DNA of 64,000 nt. Origin: DATCHW01 sp036508135. Its GTDB lineage: Bacteria > Bacteroidota > Ignavibacteria > Tepidaquicellales > Tepidaquicellaceae. Position 1 is the first letter of the stretch; every line of letters begins with the position of its first letter. The DNA is taken from NCBI GenBank assembly GCA_036508135.1, contig DATCHW010000003.1:1-64000 (forward strand), in the 5' to 3' direction. A program made the translations under genes and the position numbers. The notes beneath the pieces are model-generated. The model was given only the letters and a program-made list of their open reading frames with translations, had not been told where the DNA came from and searched no databases. This document shows positions 27,225-34,938 of this stretch, one piece after another.

Positions 27225-28094
27225 CTATTCTTCCTTTATAACATCGCCCTGTATTCCGATAATAGCTAATTTGAGCGGTATTTTTCTCTGAGCCGATTCA
27301 GATGCAAGTTTTGCAATTTGCAGCAATCCTCCGCAGCAGGGAACTTCCATAATCATTACCGTGAGTGTATTTATCTTTGCCTCATCTATCATACTAATAA
27401 GCTTTTCAACATAGACTTCTTTATTGGAATCCAGCTTAGGGCAGGCAATTGCAAGTTTTTTTCCTTTGAGAAATTTATCGTGGAAATTGCCAAGACTGAA
27501 TGCACAACAATCAGCGGCGAGAATAACATCAGCACCTATAAAGTGCGAAGCAACAGGATTAAGCAAATGCATCTGAATAGGCCAGTGTGTCAGCCGGGAA
27601 TGGATCTCTGCCTGTGAATCACCGTTACCGGTATCTTCACTATTGTCGAAAGAGGCACTCTTTGAACCGGTGCACGCTGTAACGTGTCCGTTTTTATTTT
27701 CTATTATATTGAACATTTGTGTTTTATTTTTTTCCAAAGGTGAAAGATCTATTTTAATTGAATTTTCATTAATGTATTCCACTGCCTGATTAAAATAACC
27801 CATTTCATTATGGTCTTTCAGATGTTTCATATGGGCAAGTATGACTTTATTTCCTTCCTGTGAGACTCTTTTCATCACGGCAATTTCGTCATAGGGTTCG
27901 GCTTCCCGCTCTTCAAGCTCGATTGCTCCGACAGGGCACTCTCCTATACAGGCACCTAGTCCGTCGCAATAAAGTTCGCTTACAATCCTTGCCTTGCCGT
28001 CTATCATTTGCAGTGCTCCTTCGTGGCATCCGGTAACGCAGTCACCGCAGCCGTTGCATATCTTTTCGTCAATTTTGATTATTGTTCTTTTCAT
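27225..28094 (-). CDS. Ferredoxin-type iron-sulfur protein with C-terminal CCGG domain
   Basis: The 289-residue cytoplasmic protein has an N-terminal ferredoxin module: C13-x2-C16-x2-C19-x3-C23 is a normal [4Fe-4S] motif, while the second set is C43-x5-C49-x3-C53, with Leu46 where a cysteine is expected. The C-terminal domain contains ILAADCCAFSLGNFHDKF, IACPKLDSNKEVYVEKL and MEVPCCGGLL, a cysteine-rich pattern found in a family of ferredoxins of unknown reaction. It starts 4 bp after the Rrf2 regulator gene, so the pair is one operon and the regulator presumably controls it in response to iron-sulfur, NO or redox stress. Confidence 0.82.
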   Translation of the reverse strand: MKRTIIKIDEKICNGCGDCVTGCHEGALQMIDGKARIVSELYCDGLGACIGECPVGAIELEEREAEPYDEIAVMKRVSQEGNKVILAHMKHLKDHNEMGYFNQAVEYINENSIKIDLSPLEKNKTQMFNIIENKNGHVTACTGSKSASFDNSEDTGNGDSQAEIHSRLTHWPIQMHLLNPVASHFIGADVILAADCCAFSLGNFHDKFLKGKKLAIACPKLDSNKEVYVEKLISMIDEAKINTLTVMIMEVPCCGGLLQIAKLASESAQRKIPLKLAIIGIQGDVIKEE

Positions 28095-28098
28095 AATA

Positions 28099-28536
28099 TT
28101 AAATTTTCAGGTCTGATATCCTTAATTTCGATTTTTTAATTTTTTCCGATAATTTTTTAATTGTTGTTGAGTAATAAAGTTTTTTTATCTTCTCCATAAT
28201 CTTTGTCCAGTCATCATGAATGGGGCATGGAGTTTTTGTTCCGCAGCCCTTTAAGCCGAGAACACACTGACTAAATATTTTATCTCCTTCAAGTATCCTT
28301 ATAATATCAATCAAAAATATTTTCTCTGCAGATTTTGCAAGCGAGACTCCGCCCTTTGGTCCCTGACTCGATGTAATAAGCTTCTTTTCTTTAAGCGACT
28401 GCAATATTTTTGTCAGAAAGTGAAAAGATATATCAAGTTTTTTCGACATATCGCCGATAGAGATATATTTCTCATTACCGAATAATTCTATATAAAGTAA
28501 TGCCCTTATTCCGTATATGCTTGCTTTTGATAACAT
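28099..28536 (-). CDS. Rrf2 family transcriptional regulator
   Basis: The 145-residue protein has an N-terminal winged helix (SKASIYGIRALLYIE, FLTKILQSLKEKKLITSSQGPKGGVSL) and the Rrf2 cluster-binding loop with three cysteines, C-x6-C-x5-C, followed by PIHDDW. Members of this family (IscR, NsrR, RsrR) bind a [2Fe-2S] or [4Fe-4S] cluster and sense iron-sulfur status or NO. It is the first gene of a two-gene operon with the iron-sulfur protein. A 7-bp inverted repeat lies just upstream and is a candidate autoregulatory site. Confidence 0.9.
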   Translation of the reverse strand: MLSKASIYGIRALLYIELFGNEKYISIGDMSKKLDISFHFLTKILQSLKEKKLITSSQGPKGGVSLAKSAEKIFLIDIIRILEGDKIFSQCVLGLKGCGTKTPCPIHDDWTKIMEKIKKLYYSTTIKKLSEKIKKSKLRISDLKI

Positions 28537-28549
28537 TTTTTAACCTTAA

Positions 28550-28576
28550 TTAAGATTTAAGAGTCTTATATCTTAA
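28550..28576 (-). promoter_or_regulatory. Candidate Rrf2 operator
   Basis: TTAAGAT (28550-28556) and ATCTTAA (28570-28576) form an inverted repeat 13 bp apart, 14-40 bp upstream of the Rrf2 start. AT-rich dyads of this size are usual for Rrf2 proteins. Assignment rests on position and symmetry only. Confidence 0.45.
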
Positions 28577-28680
28577 ATATAATAACTTTGATTTTATTAT
28601 TCAAGTTCAATCATTCTCTTTGCTTTGCACGGAAACATATCTGTCCATACTAATATTCTCAATTTATGTTTTATATTGAT

Positions 28681-28893
28681 TCGGTTTTGGCTAAAGCCGC
28701 ATAAGCGTTAGTTTTTTTACCCCGTCGTGAACGACGGGGTAATTTTAAAACATTATTTACTAAATTCTATCAAAACCAGTATTTGTATCTTTTAATCAAG
28801 TAAATTCCCCGACGCTTGCGTCGGGGTAGTTCATTTTCCCCGCCGTTTACGGCGGGGTTCGTGTTCGCAACAGAAAGGGCTTTAGCCAAACCG
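28681..28893. repeat. Composite palindromic element with three CCCCG hairpins inside outer inverted arms
   Basis: The outer arms are GGTTTTGGCTAAAGCC (28683-28698) and GGGCTTTAGCCAAACC (about 28878-28893). Inside are three hairpins with 2-nt centres: CCCCGTCGT/ACGACGGGG (28720-28739), CCCCGACGC/GCGTCGGGG (28807-28826) and CCCCGCCGT/ACGGCGGGG (28838-28857). Variable stem positions change in matched pairs. No ORF. It fills most of the 28537-28994 gap. Confidence 0.8.
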
Positions 28894-28994
28894 CAGGGGT
28901 TGTTGTAAGGAAGAAAATTATTGCTTAATATTTTACAGAGGAAATATATTTTATCAAAGATATATTTAAATTATTTTGAACCATAAAATAGCAC

Positions 28995-29711
28995 ATGAAA
29001 AAAGCAATTATCATAGGAGCATCTTCGGGAATTGGTAAAGAACTTGCAAGGATATTAGTATCTGATAATTATTTAGTTGGTATTACCGGAAGAAGAACGG
29101 CACTTCTTGAAGAACTTAAAAAAGAAAATGCGGAGAAATATTTTATCAAATCATTCGATATTTCTATTCCCTTCGAAAGCCCAAAATATATTCAGGAACT
29201 GACGGATGAACTCGGAGGGCTTGATTTGCTTGTTATAAGTTCCGGTACAGGTAATCCAAATGAAGAACTCGATTTTAAAATAGAAAAAGAAACAATAGAT
29301 ACGAATATCTCGGGTGTAACGGAAATCGCAGACTGGGTATTCAACTATTTCAGGAGACAAGGTTGCGGGCATCTTGCTATTATTAGTTCTATCGCAGGAT
29401 TGCGCGGAGGAAGATTCGCACCCGCATATAGCGCCTCCAAAGCTTTTCAGATAAATTATGCTGAAGGATTAAGGCAAAAAGCTAAACACCTGAAAATACC
29501 AATTACAATCACAGATTTAAGACCCGGCTTCGTGGATACCGCGATGATAAAATCCGAAACCAAATTTTGGGTGGAAAATCCCCTGAAAGCAGCACAGCAG
29601 ATATATACAGCATTACGGAAAAAAAAGAAAATTGCTTATATAACAAAACGCTGGATATTGATAGCATACATTTCGAAATTAATTCCCAAATGGATTCATG
29701 AAAGAATATAA
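28995..29711 (+). CDS. Short-chain dehydrogenase/reductase (SDR)
   Basis: This 238-residue classical SDR has the NAD(P)-binding IIGASSGIGKELAR motif at the N terminus, an active-site serine in IISSIAG and the catalytic AYSASK (Tyr-x3-Lys). The sequence after it (GLRQKAKHLKIPITITDLRPGFVDTAM) is standard. A C-terminal tail of about 25 residues (WILIAYISKLIPKWIHERI) is hydrophobic and may touch the membrane. Substrate unknown. It is followed after 12 bp by an AlkD-like gene. Confidence 0.9.
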   Translation: MKKAIIIGASSGIGKELARILVSDNYLVGITGRRTALLEELKKENAEKYFIKSFDISIPFESPKYIQELTDELGGLDLLVISSGTGNPNEELDFKIEKETIDTNISGVTEIADWVFNYFRRQGCGHLAIISSIAGLRGGRFAPAYSASKAFQINYAEGLRQKAKHLKIPITITDLRPGFVDTAMIKSETKFWVENPLKAAQQIYTALRKKKKIAYITKRWILIAYISKLIPKWIHERI

Positions 29712-29723
29712 AAACCAAGCCGA

Positions 29724-30404
29724 ATGAGCCAAACAGTAAAAGAAATAATCAGTTATTTTAAAAGTCTTGAAAATCCCGCAAACATAGAAGGAATGCGAAG
29801 ATACGGAATTGCAGCAGATAAAGCATTCGGAGTGAATATTCCAAAAATCAGAAATCTCGCTAAGCAGTTGAAACACCACCATAAATTAGCACAAGAACTC
29901 TGGGAAACGGGTATCCATGAAGCAAGGATACTTGCGTCTCTTATCGATGATCCGAAAGAAGTGACAATTGCACAGATGGAAAAATGGGTAAATGAAATTA
30001 ACTCATGGGATATTTGCGACGGATGTATGTCAAATCTTTTTGATAAGACCCCTTTTGCATATAAGAAAGCAATCGAATGGAGCAGGAGGAAAGAAGAGTT
30101 TGAAAAACGAGCCGGATTTGTTTTAATGGCTACGCTTTCCGTTCACGACAAAAAAGAAGATGATAAGAAATTTCTTCAATTCTTTCCACGGATTGAGAAA
30201 GAGGCAAAAGATGAAAGAAATTTTGTGAAGAAAGCCGTCAACTGGGCTTTGCGGCAAATCGGAAAAAGAAGTTGGTATTTACACGGTGAAGCAATAAAAG
30301 CAGCGGAAAGAATTTATAAACAGGAATACAAATCAGCAAAATGGATTGCCGCGGATGCCCTCAGAGAATTAAAGAGCGAAAAAGTAAATGTTCGAAAAAA
30401 TTAA
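29724..30404 (+). CDS. DNA alkylation repair protein (AlkD-like, HEAT-repeat)
   Basis: The 226-residue all-helical protein matches the AlkD/DNA alkylation repair family: RRYGIAADKAFGVNIPKIRNLAKQL, HEARILASLIDDP, SWDICDGCMSNLFDKTPFA and EKRAGFVLMATLSVHDKK are the characteristic blocks. Family members remove N3- or N7-alkylated purines without base flipping. It is probably cotranscribed with the SDR gene. Together with ada at 40592-41656 it gives the window two alkylation-repair genes. Confidence 0.9.
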   Translation: MSQTVKEIISYFKSLENPANIEGMRRYGIAADKAFGVNIPKIRNLAKQLKHHHKLAQELWETGIHEARILASLIDDPKEVTIAQMEKWVNEINSWDICDGCMSNLFDKTPFAYKKAIEWSRRKEEFEKRAGFVLMATLSVHDKKEDDKKFLQFFPRIEKEAKDERNFVKKAVNWALRQIGKRSWYLHGEAIKAAERIYKQEYKSAKWIAADALRELKSEKVNVRKN

Positions 30405-30563
30405 TAATGAATAATTAGTAACGAATAATTGAAGAACAAAAAGTAAAACACAAAATCGGATTGGATTAGGCAGAATGTACAGGATAAAGAAGAAAGGATG
30501 AACAAGTTAAGAAGAGTGGAATTTTTAGTTTTTCACAATCTCCGAAAAAAAATTAAAATCAAA

Positions 30564-31046
30564 TTATTCTGCAAATCCTTTAAAATCCTCTTCACGCGGG
30601 AAATTTAAGAAAAGATACAGCATTGTTATCACATAGCCGATCGCAGCATAGAGTATATTCTGGTTTACAAAAAGACTTGTAGTAATGCAGATAATTCCTC
30701 CCAAATCACTTAGTGCAAAAGGCAGAACGATTGCATTAAAATATGATTTTGTAAAATTTGCCATCGTTACTTTTTTCAGCATACTTATTTTCAGCAGAAA
30801 AGAGCCGACGCAAAGAAATGGACACAGTAAAAAAGTGACAAGGTTATAAATCCCGAGCGAAGGATTGACGTAACTCCCGGACACAGCCAGTCCGGTAAAA
30901 AAAATCAGCGTTAATGTGACAATGATAGCAATGCCAAGAAGACGAATCTGCCTCATTATCATCAGGAATTGAATTTCGGGAGTTTTTGGTGTCATCTTAT
31001 CCATTTGAACTCGTGATTTAAAATTGTATGTATCTAAAATTAACAT
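30564..31046 (-). CDS. Hypothetical membrane protein, 160 aa
   Basis: It has four predicted transmembrane helices (about 32-54, 63-88, 104-122 and 128-148) after a short charged N terminus. I recognise no family. The protein starts 41 bp from ruvB in the opposite direction, so the two share a divergent promoter region. An in-frame ATG at about codon 15 (MDKM) is an alternative start. Confidence 0.7.
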   Translation of the reverse strand: MLILDTYNFKSRVQMDKMTPKTPEIQFLMIMRQIRLLGIAIIVTLTLIFFTGLAVSGSYVNPSLGIYNLVTFLLCPFLCVGSFLLKISMLKKVTMANFTKSYFNAIVLPFALSDLGGIICITTSLFVNQNILYAAIGYVITMLYLFLNFPREEDFKGFAE

Positions 31047-31087
31047 TATTTTTATGAAAATGTTAGAATAAAAATTTATATCCCGGG

Positions 31088-32137
31088 ATGAAAAGCACGA
31101 AAAAAGTTAATTCGCCTGACAAGACAGAAGAAGACCTGATTCATGAAAAAGATTTCACATCACTGATAAGACCAAGGGAGTTCAGCGATTTTATCGGGCA
31201 GGAAAAGACAAAAGAGAACCTGAAAATATTTATAGAAAGTTCGAGAAGATTAAAAGAACCGCTTGACCACACACTGTTTACAGGACCTCCCGGACTCGGG
31301 AAAACAACACTTGCAAATATTATTGCAAATGAACTCGGCGTTGAAATTATCAGCACATCAGGACCCGTGATTGAAAAACCCGGCGACCTTGCCGGAATGC
31401 TTACAAAAATGAAAGAGAAACAGATCCTGTTTATCGATGAGATACACAGGATACCTAAAGTAGTGGAAGAATTTTTGTACTCGGCAATGGAAGAGTTCCG
31501 TCTGGATATTATGATCGATACCGGACCGGCGGCAAGAAGCATTCCGATAAAACTTGAAAAGTTTACACTGGTGGGCGCTACAACTCGCCAGGGATTATTA
31601 TCCTCACCTATATTGGACAGGTTTGGAATCAATTGTCGTCTCGATTATTATAACACGGATAATCTTGTTGATATTGTAAAGCGCTCTGCGAGAATTATGA
31701 AAATAAAAATCACGGAAGAAGGCGCCTACGAAATTGCACGCCGAAGCAGAGCAACTCCGAGAATTGCAAACCGGTTACTCAGAAGAACACGCGATTTTGC
31801 AATCGTTAAAGGAAATGGTACTATTGATAACGCTATAGCTGAGTATGCTCTAAGCTCATTGGGTGTTGATAAACATGGTCTGGATAATATTGACAAGAAA
31901 ATTTTAGAAACGATAATAATTAAGTACAACGGAGGACCCGTGGGACTTTCCACAATCGCAGCATCGATCGGCGAAGACCCGGGGACAATTGAAGATGTAT
32001 ATGAACCATTTTTATTGATAGAGGGATTCATACAACGTACACCCAAAGGAAGGGAAGCAACACATCTTGCTTATAAACATCTCGGAATTAAAACAAGAGG
32101 CAGGAAAAATCCACAGGATGAGCTATTCGAAAGCTAA
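31088..32137 (+). CDS. ruvB: Holliday junction branch-migration ATPase RuvB
   Basis: This 349-residue AAA+ motor with RuvA drives branch migration. It shows LIRPREFSDFIGQE, Walker A GPPGLGKTT, Walker B LFIDEIHR, sensor 1 TLVGATTR, arginine-finger region LLSSPILDRFG, and the winged-helix end with TIAASIGEDPGTIEDVYEPFLL and GFIQRTPKGR. The N-terminal 20 residues before the core are polar. ruvA and ruvC are not in the window. Confidence 0.97.
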   Translation: MKSTKKVNSPDKTEEDLIHEKDFTSLIRPREFSDFIGQEKTKENLKIFIESSRRLKEPLDHTLFTGPPGLGKTTLANIIANELGVEIISTSGPVIEKPGDLAGMLTKMKEKQILFIDEIHRIPKVVEEFLYSAMEEFRLDIMIDTGPAARSIPIKLEKFTLVGATTRQGLLSSPILDRFGINCRLDYYNTDNLVDIVKRSARIMKIKITEEGAYEIARRSRATPRIANRLLRRTRDFAIVKGNGTIDNAIAEYALSSLGVDKHGLDNIDKKILETIIIKYNGGPVGLSTIAASIGEDPGTIEDVYEPFLLIEGFIQRTPKGREATHLAYKHLGIKTRGRKNPQDELFES

Positions 32138-32145
32138 AAATGTTT

Positions 32146-32565
32146 TTATAATTTTTCTATAAATTCATCTATTATGTTCTTCGCATTTTCAACGCTGTCA
32201 TAATCTTTCACCGTGATTTTATCGCAGCCGCGGAGCATTGCAGAAAGGCGGCGGTTCTGCCTTCGGCGCAGGCATAATACTTTCTTATTATTCTCAACAC
32301 TTCTGCCTATCTCATATCCGACACCGAAACTTGTATTTGATACTTCGGCAATGATAACATCTGCTTCCATTATCCACTTCATATCCCGGTCGTGAATTTC
32401 TTTATTCTCAAGAGTTAATTCTCCCACCCGTATCAATGATGAATCTGCAAAATGTTCGGTAAGCACTTCTCCGTATTTTTTTAAATGTTTTATTAATTCT
32501 ATATTCGTATTTTCCGCTTCGGGATTTGTTTCACCGCTTATTGATGTGGCATAATATATTTTCAT
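32146..32565 (-). CDS. Nucleoside 2-deoxyribosyltransferase family protein (DNPH1-like)
   Basis: The 139-residue protein has the family layout KIYYATSISG at the start, EIHDRDMKWIMEADVIIAEVSNTSFGVGYEIG in the middle (with the Asp and Glu expected in the N-glycosidase site) and a short basic C-terminal half. It resembles the 2'-deoxynucleoside 5'-phosphate N-hydrolase branch, which cleaves dNMPs for nucleotide clean-up. It converges on ruvB with 8 bp between the stops. Confidence 0.82.
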   Translation of the reverse strand: MKIYYATSISGETNPEAENTNIELIKHLKKYGEVLTEHFADSSLIRVGELTLENKEIHDRDMKWIMEADVIIAEVSNTSFGVGYEIGRSVENNKKVLCLRRRQNRRLSAMLRGCDKITVKDYDSVENAKNIIDEFIEKL

Positions 32566-32777
32566 AATCTGAAGTTATTGAATTACTTTGAAAATAGCAT
32601 TTAATAATATATTGTAAAATGATATTTTAACTGAAGCAGAATTAAATAAACTTTAACCCCCATAGAAATAAGCAATAAATCAACCTTTCCTGTTGGACTA
32701 AAAGAAATATGAAACTTTTATCATTAAAATTTTGATTTAGTATTAAATCTTTTTTAAAACTTATAAATAGAGAAAAA

Positions 32778-33074
32778 ATGATAATAGTAAGAAATACCTT
32801 CAGGCTTAAATTTGGTAAAGCCAAAGATGCCCAGGCTCTAGTAAAAGAGGCAATAGCAATAAATAAAAAACTTGGTATACCCAACGCAAGGGCAATGATG
32901 GATCTGACAGGGGAATCGTATACTCTTGTTTTCGAAACAGGGCACCAATCCTTATCGGATTTTGAAAAAAATTTGAAAACAGTTTTTGCTTCGGAAGAAT
33001 GGGCTGCTATGTACCAGAAAATGATTCCGTTGGTTGACTCTGCTCACAGGGATATATTCACGGTTGTCGAGTAA
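32778..33074 (+). CDS. Small dimeric alpha-beta barrel protein (NIPSNAP/ABM-like)
   Basis: The 98-residue protein has the pattern beta (IIVRNTFRLK), helix (DAQALVKEAIAINKKLG), beta strands (ARAMMDLTGESYTLVFETG), helix (LSDFEKNLKTVFASEEWAAMYQKM) and a final strand (HRDIFTVVE). This suits a ferredoxin-like antibiotic-biosynthesis-monooxygenase or NIPSNAP fold. Function unknown. It stands alone. Confidence 0.72.
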   Translation: MIIVRNTFRLKFGKAKDAQALVKEAIAINKKLGIPNARAMMDLTGESYTLVFETGHQSLSDFEKNLKTVFASEEWAAMYQKMIPLVDSAHRDIFTVVE

Positions 33075-33562
33075 TTCCTGGCTTCTTTTATTGTTCAGAT
33101 AAGTGAGAACTGTCATCCTGAGGAACGAAGTGACCGAAGGATCTCATTTTCACAACTGTTTCCCAATCTCCTGAGACTGTGTAATAATTGTTTTGTTTCC
33201 CTGCCGTTTACGGCAGGGTTGCGAATCTACTCCGGAATCGGGCTTCAGCCCAAAGATAATATTCATAAATCCAGGTTTTCACACGGTCTCTCCTGATTGG
33301 GAAACTTTAACTTTTTTTCTTTACGGATTCACAAGGGCTCAGCGATGCTCGGGACAGGTCCTCCAAAAATACGGAGGACGGGCTGGAGATTCGTCAAGAG
33401 GGAGAAAATATTCAACTTGATTAAAAACTCAAAGAGTTCAATTCATTACTAAAATTTTTGTCCTGTACGTAGCTTCTAAGTTGAACCTTAAAAAATACAT
33501 TTTAAATCCTTCTTTCCCGAAGTATATTAAAAAGGTTTTAAAAAAATTTAATAATAAGTATT
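33075..33562. other. Intergenic region with dispersed repeats, no gene
   Basis: No supported ORF. From left to right: a single arm of the TGTCATCCTGA repeat (33111-33150); a CCCTGCCGT/ACGGCAGGG hairpin (33199-33218) of the same design as those at 28720-28857; GGGCTTCAGCCC (33240-33251); a GGTCCTCC..GGAGGAC hairpin near 33357-33380; then about 150 AT-rich bases in front of the first YCF48-type gene. Confidence 0.65.
33199..33218. repeat. CCCTG hairpin, fourth member of the C4-G hairpin family
   Basis: CCCTGCCGT-TT-ACGGCAGGG, a perfect 9-bp stem with a two-base centre. Relative to 28838-28857 it differs by one matched pair (C-G to T-A), so the pairing is kept. Confidence 0.75.
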
Positions 33563-34843
33563 ATGAAAAAATCTTTTTTCAAATCACTTATCTTCTTTTT
33601 TTTGATTACATTTTTCACACCAATAATAAATTATTGCCCTGCCCAGTGGGTACAGCAAAACTCCGGAACGAATTATCCTTTATGGGACATTTTCTTTACT
33701 TCGGCTGAAACAGGTTGGATTGCTGCCGATTCAAGCTATCACGGTAAACTACTTAAAACCACTAACAGCGGTGAAAACTGGATTTCACAAAATTACGGAA
33801 GCAATAAAGGTTTATGGGGTATTTATTTCATTAATCAGAATACCGGCTGGGTGGTAGGAGATTATGGAGTAATAATTAAAACAACCAATGCCGGACAAAA
33901 CTGGATGGTGCAAAATATTGATACTACTGAATTTTTCAATCAGGTTTTCTTTTTGAATTCAGCCACAGGCTGGATCACAGGTAACAGTTTATACAAAACC
34001 ACTGATGGGGGGAATAACTGGATTAAAAACCCGCAGATTACAACGTGCTGGGCGGTATATTTTCAAAGTGAAAATACGGGATTTGTTACATTATATTACA
34101 GCAGAATTCTCAGAACTACAAACGGCGGTTCAAATTGGGATTTGATTTATTCGGGAGATTTTCACACGTTTCTAAAGTATATTTATTTTAATAATGCTAA
34201 TACAGGATGGATAGCGGGTGAAGGATCTTCCAGTGGTATTTTAAAAACAACAAACAGAGGGCTCAACTGGACGAGTGTTTTTCATGACAGTTTTAATTCA
34301 GTATATTTTAAGGATGTGAATACCGGCTGGGCGGCAGGGACGCAAATGTATAAAACTACAAACTCAGGTGTAAATTGGGTTATTCAGAATCTTCCTCAGC
34401 CATATTATGACGTTACTTCAATGACATTTACAAATGACAGCACCGGCTGGGCAGTCGGGCAGGGCGGAAAAATATTTAAAACTACAAACGGCGGAGTATG
34501 GGTAACGCAAATTGGGAGCGAAGTCCCTGCGAAATATTCTTTATACCAAAATTATCCGAATCCATTCAATCCGGTGACGAAAATAAAATTTGAAGTCCCC
34601 CCGGATGTCAAAAGTCAGACGCAAGACGGATACTTCCCCCTTCGAAGGGGGGTAGGGGGGATGACTTCATTGAAAGTATTCGATATCCTCGGACGAGAAG
34701 TCACAACGCTTGTAAATGAAAAACTAAATCCTGGAACGTATGAAGTAGATTGGAACGCATCGCAATATTCCAGCGGAATATATTTTTATCAACTAAGAGC
34801 CGGTGAATTTTCAGAAACAAAAAAATTAATTTTATTGAAATGA
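33563..34843 (+). CDS. T9SS-exported YCF48-type beta-propeller protein
   Basis: The 426-residue protein has a signal peptide (about 1-28, ending CPAQ), seven repeats of the form TGWI-x-KTTN-x-G-x-NW (YCF48/BNR-like propeller blades), and a type-A sorting domain beginning at QNYPNPFNP. Surface adhesion or binding is likely; no catalytic residues are visible. The sorting-domain loop between strands KIKFEV and SLKVFD is enlarged to about 22 residues and includes PLRRGVGG from an inserted palindromic element. The stop overlaps an ATG (ATGA, 34840-34843). It is the first of four tandem genes. Confidence 0.85.
   Translation: MKKSFFKSLIFFFLITFFTPIINYCPAQWVQQNSGTNYPLWDIFFTSAETGWIAADSSYHGKLLKTTNSGENWISQNYGSNKGLWGIYFINQNTGWVVGDYGVIIKTTNAGQNWMVQNIDTTEFFNQVFFLNSATGWITGNSLYKTTDGGNNWIKNPQITTCWAVYFQSENTGFVTLYYSRILRTTNGGSNWDLIYSGDFHTFLKYIYFNNANTGWIAGEGSSSGILKTTNRGLNWTSVFHDSFNSVYFKDVNTGWAAGTQMYKTTNSGVNWVIQNLPQPYYDVTSMTFTNDSTGWAVGQGGKIFKTTNGGVWVTQIGSEVPAKYSLYQNYPNPFNPVTKIKFEVPPDVKSQTQDGYFPLRRGVGGMTSLKVFDILGREVTTLVNEKLNPGTYEVDWNASQYSSGIYFYQLRAGEFSETKKLILLK
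34634..34660 (+). repeat. C5-TTCGAA-G6-TA-G6 element inside the sorting-domain coding region
   Basis: This palindromic C-rich/G-rich element lies within the gene at 33563-34843 and is read as FPLRRGVGG. It keeps the frame. The same architecture occurs intergenically at 18711-18740 and in frame at 36023-36047. Confidence 0.85.
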
Positions 34844-34938
34844 ATTTCTTTGCCAATTCGGGAGCAGCGCTAAGGTGGGAAGACATTGGTATAAAAGACC
34901 AGGGACTTTTTCCCCTTGCAAAATTAAAGATTATCATA

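Noticed and set aside
33193..33420. 75-codon ORF between the NIPSNAP-like gene and the T9SS cluster
   Set aside because: It runs through two dispersed hairpins and repeat arms; no protein-like conservation.
34840..34938. 33-residue N-terminal extension of the second YCF48 gene
   Set aside because: It would bury the clear signal peptide starting at 34939. The ATGA overlap is more likely a junction feature than the real start, although coupled translation from it cannot be excluded.
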